Source of the DNA: an uncultured Flavobacteriaceae bacterium
GTDB lineage: Bacteria > Bacteroidota > Bacteroidia > Flavobacteriales > Flavobacteriaceae
Assembly (NCBI GenBank): GCA_947311745.1
Contig: CAMZLT010000250.1
Coordinates: forward strand, 1 to 7,321
DNA length: 7,321 nucleotides
Direction: 5' to 3'
Made by a program: the position numbers and the translations under genes. Below the pieces are notes generated by a model. It saw nothing but the letters and a program-made list of their open reading frames with translations, was not told the DNA's origin and made no database searches. Each line of letters opens with the position of its first letter. Positions within the stretch are counted from its first letter, which is position 1. Below are positions 1-5,555 of the stretch, piece after piece.

Positions 1-2
1 GC

Positions 3-707
3 AATTAGCGTAAAATCGGAAGTAGGATTTATAAAATTTTCTATTTTTTCTAAACGATTATCCATTTTGGTAATTTCACCAACTCTATCAAATCTAGTAT
101 CGCCACAAACTTGCACATTGGTAAATCCGATGCTATTTAACAACTCTTTTGATTCGGTATTTTGTACAAAAAAATGAGTAATAGTTTGCAAAGCATTTCG
201 CATAAATTTTGCAAAAAAATGATTTTTAAAAAATGTTTGCTCTTTTCTGAAAATAGCAGAAACTACTATCGTTTTAATATTTTTTTGCTTTAGTTCTTTT
301 AAAATATTTGGCCAAAATTCGTATTTTACAAAGATTGCTAATTCAGGATGTACAGTTTCTAAAAATCGTTTTGCATTTTTTTTTGTATCTAATGGCAAAT
401 AACATATTACATCTGCAAATTTGTAGTTTTTACGTATTTCGTAACCTGAAGGAGAAAAAAAAGTCAATACAATTTTATAGTTTTTATATTGGTTTTTTAG
501 GTTTTCAATAATTGGTCTGCCTTGTTCAAATTCACCTAAAGAAGCACAATGAATCCAAATCACCTTATCCGTTTTTTTAATAGATTTTAGTTTGTTAAAC
601 GTTTCTTTCCTTCCGTTAAGAAAAAAATGAATCTTTTTATTAAATAACGCAATAGGTTTTAATAGAAAAGAGATAAAATGGACAAATATGTTATAGAAAA
701 AATACAT
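3..707 (-). CDS. waaA: 3-deoxy-D-manno-octulosonic acid (Kdo) transferase, C-terminal part missing at the window edge
   Basis: This GT30-family enzyme transfers Kdo from CMP-Kdo to lipid A precursor on the cytoplasmic face of the inner membrane, starting the LPS core. The frame starts at the ATG at 707 and stays open to the left edge, giving 235 codons of a family usually a little over 400 residues; the CMP-Kdo binding C-terminal domain lies outside the window. Seen in the frame: a hydrophobic N-terminal anchor (about residues 2-22), the block WIHCASLGEFEQ (51-62) whose Glu59 matches the catalytic Glu of the family's SxGE motif, LTFFSPSGYE (81-90) equivalent to TTxTPTG, LPLD (104-107), KYEFWPN (128-134) and CGDTRFD (201-207) equivalent to GxxKFD. 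It is divergent from the sugar aminotransferase gene, which suits a surface-polysaccharide neighbourhood. A promoter box lies only 8 nt upstream of the ATG, so the mRNA may be almost leaderless. Confidence 0.93.
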   Translation of the reverse strand, partial: MYFFYNIFVHFISFLLKPIALFNKKIHFFLNGRKETFNKLKSIKKTDKVIWIHCASLGEFEQGRPIIENLKNQYKNYKIVLTFFSPSGYEIRKNYKFADVICYLPLDTKKNAKRFLETVHPELAIFVKYEFWPNILKELKQKNIKTIVVSAIFRKEQTFFKNHFFAKFMRNALQTITHFFVQNTESKELLNSIGFTNVQVCGDTRFDRVGEITKMDNRLEKIENFINPTSDFTLI

Positions 708-715
708 TATTTAAG

Positions 716-723
716 CAAAAATA
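716..723 (-). promoter_or_regulatory. -7 promoter box for waaA
   Basis: On the minus strand this reads TATTTTTG, an exact match to the Bacteroidota -7 consensus TAnnTTTG. Only 8 nt separate it from the waaA ATG, so the predicted transcript start is within a few bases of the start codon. No convincing -33 TTG element is visible at the usual distance. Confidence 0.5.
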
Positions 724-765
724 AAACTAATTTACTATTCTGTATTCTGTAATTTGAATTATTTG

Positions 766-773
766 TATTTTTG
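766..773 (+). promoter_or_regulatory. -7 promoter box for the aminotransferase-moaA unit
   Basis: This reads TATTTTTG, an exact match to TAnnTTTG, ending 26 nt before the ATG at 800 and so predicting a leader of about 20 nt. A perfect tandem repeat of the heptamer ATTCTGT (737-743 and 744-750) lies just upstream; its role is unknown. No clear -33 element is seen. Confidence 0.5.
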
Positions 774-799
774 AACTGTAAAATAAAATTATTTAGATA

Positions 800-1927
800 A
801 TGAAAAAAATTCAAATGGTTGACTTACAAGGTCAATACCAACACATAAAAGACAATGTTAACAAGGCTTTTACTAGTATTTTAGATTCTGCATATTATAT
901 TGGTGGTCCTGAAGTAAAAGGGTTTCAACAAGATTTAGAAAAATATTTAGATGTAAAACACGTAATTCCTTGTGCAAACGGAACAGATGCTTTACAAATT
1001 GCAATGATGGGTTTGGGTTTACAACCTGGTGATGAAGTGATTACTGTTGATTTTACCTTTGCCGCAACGGTTGAAGTAATTGCTTTACTACAGCTTACAC
1101 CTGTTTTAGTAGATGTAGATGCTACCACTTTTAATATGGATATTGAGGCCTTAAAAAAAGCAATTACACCTAAAACAAAAGCAATTGTTCCTGTTCATTT
1201 ATTTGGGCAATGTGCAAATATGGAGGAAATAATGAAAATTGCTAAAGAACATAATTTATTTGTTATTGAGGATAATGCACAAGCAATTGGTGCGGATTAT
1301 ACTTTTAGTGATGGTACAAAAAAGAAATCAGGAACTATCGGTAATGTAGGTACAACTTCTTTTTTTCCTTCTAAAAATTTAGGATGTTATGGTGATGGTG
1401 GTGCAATTTTTACTAATGACGATGAACTTGCTCATACTATAAGAGGAATTGTAAATCACGGAATGTATACTAGATATTATCATGACGTTGTTGGTGTAAA
1501 TTCGCGTTTAGATAGTTTACAAGCTGCTGTTTTACAGATAAAATTGCCTTTACTAGATTCGTATTGTCAAGCAAGACAAAAAGCAGCAAAATTTTATTCG
1601 GATGCTTTATCTGTTTCTGATAAAATTGAGGTTCCTGTAATAAGTGATTTTAGTACACATGTTTTTCATCAATATACGTTAAAAATTAAAGATGTAGATA
1701 GAGACGCATTACACAAACACCTATTAGATAAAGGAATACCAAATGCAATATATTATCCTGTAGCTTTACATAATCAAAAAGCATATCAAGATAGTCGTTA
1801 TAACGAATCGGATTTTAAAACAACTAACGAATTGTGTAAAACGGTACTTTCGTTACCAATGCACACTGAATTAGATCAAGAGCAACAACAGTTTATTGTA
1901 GATACAATTTTAGAATTCTGCTCGTAA
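800..1927 (+). CDS. DegT/DnrJ/EryC1/StrS family PLP-dependent sugar aminotransferase
   Basis: A fold-type I PLP enzyme of the family that converts nucleotide-linked ketosugars to aminosugars in the cytoplasm, for LPS O-antigen or other glycans. At 375 residues it is full length. Visible family marks are MVDLQGQY (6-13), the substrate/PLP loop NGTDAL (60-65), the EDNAQA segment (157-162) with Asp158 placed to bind the pyridine nitrogen, and the Schiff-base lysine Lys192 in SFFPSKNLGCYGDGGA (187-202). The overall pattern resembles WbpE-type enzymes (UDP-3-keto-GlcNAcA aminotransferases), but the substrate cannot be fixed from sequence alone and I leave the symbol blank. The start is the first ATG of the frame and fits the family's N-terminus. 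It lies back to back with waaA and is followed after 6 bp by moaA, so the two are almost certainly cotranscribed. Confidence 0.92.
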   Translation: MKKIQMVDLQGQYQHIKDNVNKAFTSILDSAYYIGGPEVKGFQQDLEKYLDVKHVIPCANGTDALQIAMMGLGLQPGDEVITVDFTFAATVEVIALLQLTPVLVDVDATTFNMDIEALKKAITPKTKAIVPVHLFGQCANMEEIMKIAKEHNLFVIEDNAQAIGADYTFSDGTKKKSGTIGNVGTTSFFPSKNLGCYGDGGAIFTNDDELAHTIRGIVNHGMYTRYYHDVVGVNSRLDSLQAAVLQIKLPLLDSYCQARQKAAKFYSDALSVSDKIEVPVISDFSTHVFHQYTLKIKDVDRDALHKHLLDKGIPNAIYYPVALHNQKAYQDSRYNESDFKTTNELCKTVLSLPMHTELDQEQQQFIVDTILEFCS

Positions 1928-1933
1928 ATAAAC

Positions 1934-2935
1934 ATGGCTACTAACAAATTAATAGACTCTTTTGGTAGAGAAATAACGTATTTACGTCTATCTATAACGG
2001 ATAGATGTAATTTACGTTGTCAATATTGCATGCCAGCAGAAGGAATTGATATTGTTAAAAAAACCGAATTACTTACTTACAAAGAAATGTATCGTATTAT
2101 TCGTATATTAAGTGAGCTAGGTGTAAATAAAGTTAGATTAACAGGAGGGGAACCTTTTGTGCGTAAGGAATTTATGACATTTTTAGAGAAATTAAACTTC
2201 AATAAAAATTTAAAAGAAATAAATATCACCACTAATGGTGCTTTAATTTCTAAACACATAAATTCTTTAGAAAAATTAAATGTAAAAAACATTAATTTAA
2301 GTATAGATAGTTTAAATGCTGAAAATTTTAAAAAAATAACTAGACGTGATGTTTTTTCGCAAGTTTATAACACGTTAGAAGTTTTAGAAAAAAGTGATTT
2401 GAATCTAAAATTAAATGTTGTTGTACAAAGTGGTATTAATACTAATGAGATTAAAGATTTTATTCTACTGACAAAACATAAAAATTTATCTGTTCGGTTT
2501 ATAGAGGAAATGCCTTTTAATGGTAAAGGACAACGAAAAACTTTAGAAAACTGGAATTACAACCGTATTTTACAAGATATAAACGATAATTATACCAATA
2601 TTATCAAACTAAACAATTCTAAATCTAGTACTTCTAAAAATTTTAAAATAGAAGGCTTTAAAGGAAATTTTGGAATAATTCCTGCTTTTACAAGAACCAT
2701 CTGTAAGGATTGCAACAGAATTAGAATTACAGCAACAGGATTGTTTAAAAATTGCTTGTTTGATGATGGTGTTTTTAATATTCGTGATTTTATCCGAAAA
2801 GGAGTAAGTGATGACGAAATAAAACAACTTTTTATAGATACTATAGCAAAAAAACCAAAAAATGGATTTATTGCCGAAGCAAATCGAAAATCACAAAAAG
2901 GTGTTTCGGAAAGTATGTCGACAATTGGTGGTTGA
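1934..2935 (+). CDS. moaA: GTP 3',8-cyclase (molybdenum cofactor biosynthesis protein A)
   Basis: A radical-SAM enzyme that, with MoaC, turns GTP into cyclic pyranopterin monophosphate, the first intermediate of molybdenum cofactor. The 333-residue length is normal. Seen: the N-terminal SAM cluster motif CxxxCxxC (Cys25, Cys29, Cys32), GGEP (71-74), NLSIDSL as in other MoaA proteins, VRFIEEMPF, the second cluster motif CX2CX13C (Cys257, Cys260, Cys274) with the GTP-contacting NRIRIT stretch after it, and the essential C-terminal Gly-Gly (332-333). No key residue is missing. The opening, with its DSFGRxxxYLRLS pattern, supports the ATG at 1934. It starts 6 bp after the aminotransferase stop codon. 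No other moa, moe or mob gene is in the window, so it is separated from the rest of the pathway here. It ends convergently with the methyltransferase gene, and no clear hairpin lies in the 43-bp gap. Confidence 0.96.
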   Translation: MATNKLIDSFGREITYLRLSITDRCNLRCQYCMPAEGIDIVKKTELLTYKEMYRIIRILSELGVNKVRLTGGEPFVRKEFMTFLEKLNFNKNLKEINITTNGALISKHINSLEKLNVKNINLSIDSLNAENFKKITRRDVFSQVYNTLEVLEKSDLNLKLNVVVQSGINTNEIKDFILLTKHKNLSVRFIEEMPFNGKGQRKTLENWNYNRILQDINDNYTNIIKLNNSKSSTSKNFKIEGFKGNFGIIPAFTRTICKDCNRIRITATGLFKNCLFDDGVFNIRDFIRKGVSDDEIKQLFIDTIAKKPKNGFIAEANRKSQKGVSESMSTIGG

Positions 2936-2978
2936 TATTTTTACACTTTATAATAGTATCTCTACTTTCTTAACCCTA

Positions 2979-3620
2979 TCACAAAACCCTACTAATAGTT
3001 AAACCATCACGAATTGGCAATAAAACGGTTTCCACACGAGAATCATTTTTTAATAATTCGTTATAAGCTAATAGTGTTTTGGTACTTTCGTCTTTTGAGT
3101 TTAATTTTTCGGTTACTTTTCCACTCCAAAGTACATTATCGGATAAAATAATTCCTCCAGGATTCATTTTATCTATAATTTTATTAAAATAATTAATATA
3201 ATTAGGTTTATCGGCATCTATAAAAACCAAATCAAATGTATCTTGAATATTTGAGATTATTTCTAAAGCATTTCCTAAATGTTGCTGAATATTTTTAGCA
3301 TACCCAGATTTGTCAAAATATTTTTTTGCAAAATCAAATAACTCCTCATTTTTATCAATAGTATGTAGTGTTCCGTTTTTTTGCATACCTTCGGCAAGAC
3401 ATAACGTAGCATAACCTGTGTATGTACCGATTTCTAAAATTACTTTTGGTTGTTTAATCTTAGATAACATACTTAAAACTCTGCCTTGAAAATGACCACT
3501 AAGCATACGTGGATTTAATACTTTTTGCCAAGTTTCTTTACTTAGCTCTTGTAATAATTTTGGCTCGTTTTCAGAATGGGAAACGGCATAGTTGTCTATT
3601 TTTTCTGGTAAAAAATTCAT
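2979..3620 (-). CDS. class I SAM-dependent O-methyltransferase (COG4122 / catechol OMT-like)
   Basis: A small cytosolic methyltransferase of the catechol/caffeoyl-CoA O-methyltransferase fold (PF01596 type); the acceptor is unknown. I use the internal ATG at 3620 (213 residues, opening MNFLPEKIDNY), which matches the usual flavobacterial N-terminus. The frame could extend to an ATG at 3677, but that lies inside the thioredoxin terminator and would add a low-complexity hydrophobic stretch. Residues in the short numbering: PRMLSGHFQGR (37-47), the SAM motif LEIGTYTG (62-69), the acidic residue in TIDKNEE, the FIDADK motif (133-138) and LSDNVLWSGKV, whose Asp and Asn normally bind the metal ion in this family. 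The product ends with GLTISRVL. Promoter box TATTTTTG sits 14 nt before this ATG, which also supports the short start. Confidence 0.88.
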   Translation of the reverse strand: MNFLPEKIDNYAVSHSENEPKLLQELSKETWQKVLNPRMLSGHFQGRVLSMLSKIKQPKVILEIGTYTGYATLCLAEGMQKNGTLHTIDKNEELFDFAKKYFDKSGYAKNIQQHLGNALEIISNIQDTFDLVFIDADKPNYINYFNKIIDKMNPGGIILSDNVLWSGKVTEKLNSKDESTKTLLAYNELLKNDSRVETVLLPIRDGLTISRVL

Positions 3621-3634
3621 CAAAATATTTTTTA

Positions 3635-3642
3635 CAAAAATA
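3635..3642 (-). promoter_or_regulatory. -7 promoter box for the O-methyltransferase
   Basis: On the minus strand this reads TATTTTTG, matching TAnnTTTG exactly, 14 nt upstream of the ATG at 3620 and downstream of the trxA terminator. This placement makes the methyltransferase its own transcription unit and would leave the longer ATG at 3677 outside the transcript. Confidence 0.42.
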
Positions 3643-3663
3643 ACTACTTGATAAGTAATAGAT

Positions 3664-3701
3664 AAAAAAAAGTCCATAAATTTTTAAATTTACAGACTTT
3701 T
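3664..3701 (-). terminator. intrinsic terminator of the HMA-thioredoxin unit
   Basis: Reading the minus strand from 3701, the sequence has AAAAGTC, a 2-nt mismatch, TAAATTT, a 2-nt loop AA, AAATTTA, a 2-nt mismatch and GACTTTT. Both arms (7 bp each, 3668-3674 with 3695-3701 and 3677-3683 with 3686-3692) are perfectly complementary. A run of eight T follows on the minus strand (3664-3671, overlapping the stem end). It begins 8 bp after the trxA stop codon. This is the textbook arrangement of a rho-independent terminator. Confidence 0.82.
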
Positions 3702-3709
3702 AATTATAA

Positions 3710-4003
3710 TTATTGACTTGTAATAATTTGTATTAATTGATTTGCAGGAATTACACCAGATTGTCGCCAAACTTGCTTCCCGTTTTTAAATAAGATGAGT
3801 GTCGGCACACCTCTTACTTGGTAACTTGCAGCAATACTAGGGTTTTTATCTACATCAATTTTTACAATTTTAACTTGATCCTTTAGTTTTTGTTTTACCT
3901 CTACAAGAATTGGAGCGACCATTTTACAAGGACCGCACCAATCTGCTTTAAAATCTACCAAAACAGGTACATTTTGATTGATAATATCTTTGAATTTAGC
4001 CAT
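3710..4003 (-). CDS. trxA: thioredoxin
   Basis: A cytosolic thiol-disulfide reductase of the thioredoxin fold. The 97-residue product is slightly short for the family (usually about 105), lacking some of the N-terminal strand. Seen: buried Asp17 in VLVDFKADW, the active site WCGPC (Cys23 and Cys26), DVDKNP (50-55), the cis-proline loop VRGVPT with Pro67, and FKNGK. No signal peptide is present, so it acts in the cytoplasm. It starts 11 bp after the stop of the HMA-domain gene and ends 8 bp before a strong terminator, so it is the last gene of that unit. Pairing with a metal-binding Cys protein suggests a role in keeping Cys ligands or a partner thiol reduced, but it could equally be a general thioredoxin. 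Other trx genes in the genome cannot be judged from here. Confidence 0.93.
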   Translation of the reverse strand: MAKFKDIINQNVPVLVDFKADWCGPCKMVAPILVEVKQKLKDQVKIVKIDVDKNPSIAASYQVRGVPTLILFKNGKQVWRQSGVIPANQLIQIITSQ

Positions 4004-4014
4004 AATTCTCGTTT

Positions 4015-4278
4015 TTAACTCATTTTACCTGAAGCACAACTAACAAAAGATTTTGCCTTGTGTAGCATAGAGTTTGCATCGCCAACTTCTGGATATCCCA
4101 TTTTAGAAAGTTTTTCTTTTACTGTTGCAAAAATTTCTTCAGAAACTTCGTTAATTGTTATTTCCGAATTTTCTAAAGCTACCTCTACTTCGGTAACACC
4201 TTCTATTGATAGAAGTCCTTTTTTAATAGTGTTTGCACAACCATTACATTTTAAATTTAATATATTTATTTTTTTCAT
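4015..4278 (-). CDS. heavy-metal-associated (HMA) domain protein, CopZ-like metallochaperone candidate
   Basis: An 87-residue soluble protein with an HMA/ferredoxin-like fold, the kind that carries Cu(I) or another soft metal in the cytoplasm. The metal site is LKCNGCANTI with Cys11 and Cys14; the usual Met before the first Cys (GMxCxxC) is replaced by Leu-Lys. The pattern SIEGVTEVEVALENSEITI matches the family's central strands, and KLSKMGYPE closes the domain. About 20 extra residues follow, with a lone Cys81 in SCASGKMS at the very end. I start at the ATG at 4278: the only longer option uses TTG at 4299, which lies within the predicted promoter box. It follows the haem lipoprotein gene by 34 bp and precedes trxA by 11 bp. 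The bound metal is not determined by sequence. Confidence 0.82.
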   Translation of the reverse strand: MKKINILNLKCNGCANTIKKGLLSIEGVTEVEVALENSEITINEVSEEIFATVKEKLSKMGYPEVGDANSMLHKAKSFVSCASGKMS

Positions 4279-4296
4279 TTTTTGATTATTTAAGAG

Positions 4297-4304
4297 CAAA
4301 GATA
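4297..4304 (-). promoter_or_regulatory. -7 promoter box for the HMA-trxA unit
   Basis: On the minus strand this reads TATCTTTG, an exact TAnnTTTG match, 18 nt upstream of the HMA ATG and just after the haem lipoprotein stop. A TTTG lies 13 nt further upstream, which is closer than the usual -33 spacing, so I do not count it as the -33 element. HMA and trxA may therefore be transcribed on their own as well as by read-through. Confidence 0.5.
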
Positions 4305-4312
4305 CTTAATTA

Positions 4313-4873
4313 TTATTCAAATGTAATACTCCAAATACCTCTTAAATCATTTGGTTTAAATCCCGTTGCTTTATCGTTAGGATACAAACTTTTTAAAATA
4401 CTATCGGTTTTTGAAGTTACTTGTTTGTTTAAAACACCATGACAAGCAACACATTTTTTTTGTAGCTTAATAGGTGTATAAAAGTGTATTTTATTATCTT
4501 GTTCTTTTTGAACAATTGGTGTTAGTTTTTCGCCATTTTTTATTTTAGCAAGGTATTCGTTTAATATTTTTTCTTCTGCTTCGTTTGGCGAATTTTTTGG
4601 ATTTCTTAATTTAAGAGCGGTTCTTTTTATAGAAACGTTGTATTGTTTTTCCATAGCTTCCGTTAAGGGATAAGCAGATTTATTACAAAACGGAATTGCA
4701 GTTAGTGTCCCTCCTGCTTTCATTTGTTTCATTAAATTGCTTCCCAAATTTTTCATGGTTGCTTGTGCAATTTCTTTTCCTTTTGCAATGTATTCTTTTT
4801 TTTGCGTTTCTGTTAAGTCATTGGTACAACTTAATATTGACACTATAGCTAATAAAAATAATGCTTTTTTCAT
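4313..4873 (-). CDS. c-type haem lipoprotein, DUF3365 / Tll0287-like
   Basis: A 186-residue exported protein with one covalent haem c. Residues 1-16 form a lipoprotein signal peptide with lipobox SILSC (Cys16 lipidated), so it is anchored in the periplasm or on the outer membrane. The haem motif CVACH (Cys141, Cys144, His145) is near the C-terminus, followed by a segment ending DLRGIWSITFE typical of DUF3365 proteins. The upstream PFCNKSAYPLT segment holds Cys63. In the cyanobacterial relative Tll0287 (PAS-like fold) the haem iron has a rare His/Cys axial pair, and Cys63 is in the right kind of context to be the second ligand here; this is inference. A single haem and high-similarity family marks suggest a redox sensor or electron-transfer role. 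It sits between the rhodanese gene and the HMA gene. No promoter box is visible before it. Confidence 0.85.
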   Translation of the reverse strand: MKKALFLLAIVSILSCTNDLTETQKKEYIAKGKEIAQATMKNLGSNLMKQMKAGGTLTAIPFCNKSAYPLTEAMEKQYNVSIKRTALKLRNPKNSPNEAEEKILNEYLAKIKNGEKLTPIVQKEQDNKIHFYTPIKLQKKCVACHGVLNKQVTSKTDSILKSLYPNDKATGFKPNDLRGIWSITFE

Positions 4874-4889
4874 AGATCTTTAATAGATT

Positions 4890-4918
4890 AAAAAAGCGGA
4901 ATTAAAATTCCGCTTTTT
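4890..4918 (-). terminator. intrinsic terminator after the rhodanese gene
   Basis: A perfect 13-bp stem, AAAAAGCGGAATT (4891-4903) with AATTCCGCTTTTT (4906-4918), has a tiny AA centre and is followed on the minus strand by a run of six T. The GCGG/CCGC core is the most GC-rich part of this neighbourhood. The stem also carries T5 on the plus strand, so it could act in both directions. It starts 6 bp downstream of the rhodanese stop codon, yet its far end is only 16 bp before the ATG of the haem lipoprotein. Confidence 0.85.
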
Positions 4919-4924
4919 GTATAA

Positions 4925-5347
4925 TTATTTTATTGCTGGTAAGCCTAATGCTGACCATCCGTTAAATCCTCCGTTAAGGTTAACAACATTGTAGCCTTTA
5001 CTTTTAAGCATATTTGCAGCTTTCATACTTCTACCTCCAGAACGACAATATACATAAACAGGTTCGTCTTTTTTGTATTTTGCCATTTGCTCTAAAAAAT
5101 TAGCATCAAACACATTGATGTTTATTGCATTTTCTAAATGTCCTTGAGCGTATTCTTGTGGTGTTCTAACATCTACTAATTGTACTTCTTTTCCGTTTAC
5201 TCTTTCGTAAAACGCTTTGGTATCTAATTTTTCAATAGATACTTTTGTTTCTTGTTTTGCTTTAGGAGTGCTTTTTTCTTCTTTTTTAGTTTGTGCACAA
5301 CTTGTCATTACTAAAGTAACGGCTACTAATAATATGATTTTTTTCAT
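4925..5347 (-). CDS. rhodanese-domain lipoprotein
   Basis: A 140-residue exported single-domain rhodanese. The N-terminus has a lipoprotein signal peptide ending in VMTSC (Cys17), then a Lys/Glu-rich linker (about 21-37) and a rhodanese domain (about 38-140). Domain marks are VQLVDVRTPQEYAQGHLENAININ with the invariant DVR and GH-x-x-x-A elements, the active-site loop CRSGGRS with catalytic Cys101, and NLNGGFNGW near the end. Rhodaneses carry persulfide sulfur on the loop Cys; a lipid-anchored copy outside the cytoplasm may handle thiosulfate, persulfide or metal-thiol chemistry, but the substrate is unknown. It has its own promoter box and is followed by a strong terminator, so it is probably monocistronic. 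It is divergent from the CNGKC protein gene with 208 bp between them. Confidence 0.93.
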   Translation of the reverse strand: MKKIILLVAVTLVMTSCAQTKKEEKSTPKAKQETKVSIEKLDTKAFYERVNGKEVQLVDVRTPQEYAQGHLENAININVFDANFLEQMAKYKKDEPVYVYCRSGGRSMKAANMLKSKGYNVVNLNGGFNGWSALGLPAIK

Positions 5348-5372
5348 TGGTAATAAATTTTTTAGTGAGCTA

Positions 5373-5380
5373 CAAAATTA
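5373..5380 (-). promoter_or_regulatory. -7 promoter box for the rhodanese lipoprotein
   Basis: On the minus strand this reads TAATTTTG, an exact TAnnTTTG match, 25 nt before the ATG, predicting a leader of about 20 nt. No -33 TTG is seen; instead the GTAAC dyad sits upstream, centred 29.5 bp from the first base of the box. Confidence 0.5.
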
Positions 5381-5398
5381 CAATATATATATAGGTTT

Positions 5399-5420
5399 AA
5401 ATGTAACTAGTGTTACTTTT
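5399..5420. promoter_or_regulatory. dyad GTAAC-N4-GTTAC, operator candidate
   Basis: Perfect 5-bp half-sites GTAAC (5403-5407) and GTTAC (5412-5416) flank TAGT, with additional matching AAA/TTT ends (5399-5401 and 5418-5420). The 5-4-5 geometry is that of CRP/FNR-family sites (for example TTGAT-N4-ATCAA). The centre (5409.5) is about 42 bp upstream of the transcript start predicted for the rhodanese gene, the class II activator position. The regulator is not identified. Confidence 0.45.
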
Positions 5421-5501
5421 TGTTTTTATGGTATTAGATGAACCAATTTTTGCTATGGATAAAATTACGGAAAAACGCACTTTTTCATATTAAATATATT
5501 A

Positions 5502-5519
5502 AAATGACAAATATCATTT
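5502..5519. promoter_or_regulatory. dyad AAATGA-N6-TCATTT, operator candidate
   Basis: The 18-bp sequence AAATGACAAATATCATTT is symmetric at 7 of 9 pairs, including 6 perfect outer pairs per arm. The TGA-N6-TCA geometry resembles CRP-type operators. Its centre (5510.5) lies 29.5 bp upstream of the first base of the TATTTTTG box of the following gene, the same distance as the other dyad has from the rhodanese box. Confidence 0.42.
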
Positions 5520-5539
5520 CTTAAAATTTTAAAAACATC

Positions 5540-5547
5540 TATTTTTG
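5540..5547 (+). promoter_or_regulatory. -7 promoter box for the CNGKC protein and downstream genes
   Basis: This reads TATTTTTG, exactly TAnnTTTG, and only 8 nt lie between it and the ATG at 5556, so the transcript is predicted to be nearly leaderless, as for waaA. There is no TTG at -33; the TGA-N6-TCA dyad covers that region. Confidence 0.5.
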
Positions 5548-5555
5548 CATTTGTA

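Noticed and set aside
308..511. Plus-strand open frame of 67 codons
   Set aside because: It lies antisense inside the clearly homologous waaA frame, is Phe/Leu/Lys low-complexity and resembles no family.
925..1128. Minus-strand frame inside the aminotransferase gene, and similar antisense frames at 2077-2292, 2609-2827, 4058-4285, 4233-4442, 5217-5441 and 6265-6447
   Set aside because: All are shadows of well-supported genes on the other strand, with no family motif of their own.
2936..2978. Shared bidirectional terminator between moaA and the methyltransferase gene
   Set aside because: No inverted repeat with a T-run could be found in this 43-bp convergent gap.
3621..3677. N-terminal extension of the methyltransferase from ATG 3677
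   Set aside because: It is built from the trxA terminator sequence and is not part of the usual family N-terminus.
4279..4299. Earlier TTG start for the HMA protein at 4299
   Set aside because: TTG is a weaker start, it falls within the predicted -7 box, and ATG 4278 gives the standard HMA N-terminus.
5502..5519. Fur box
   Set aside because: ATGA and TCAT arms are reminiscent, but spacing and flanks do not fit the 19-bp Fur consensus well.
5428..5524. Two overlapping short plus-strand frames in the divergent region: 21 codons from ATG 5428 and 28 codons from ATG 5438
   Set aside because: Both are short enough for chance in AT-rich DNA, have no exact promoter box and no recognisable motif, and the second overlaps the dyad.
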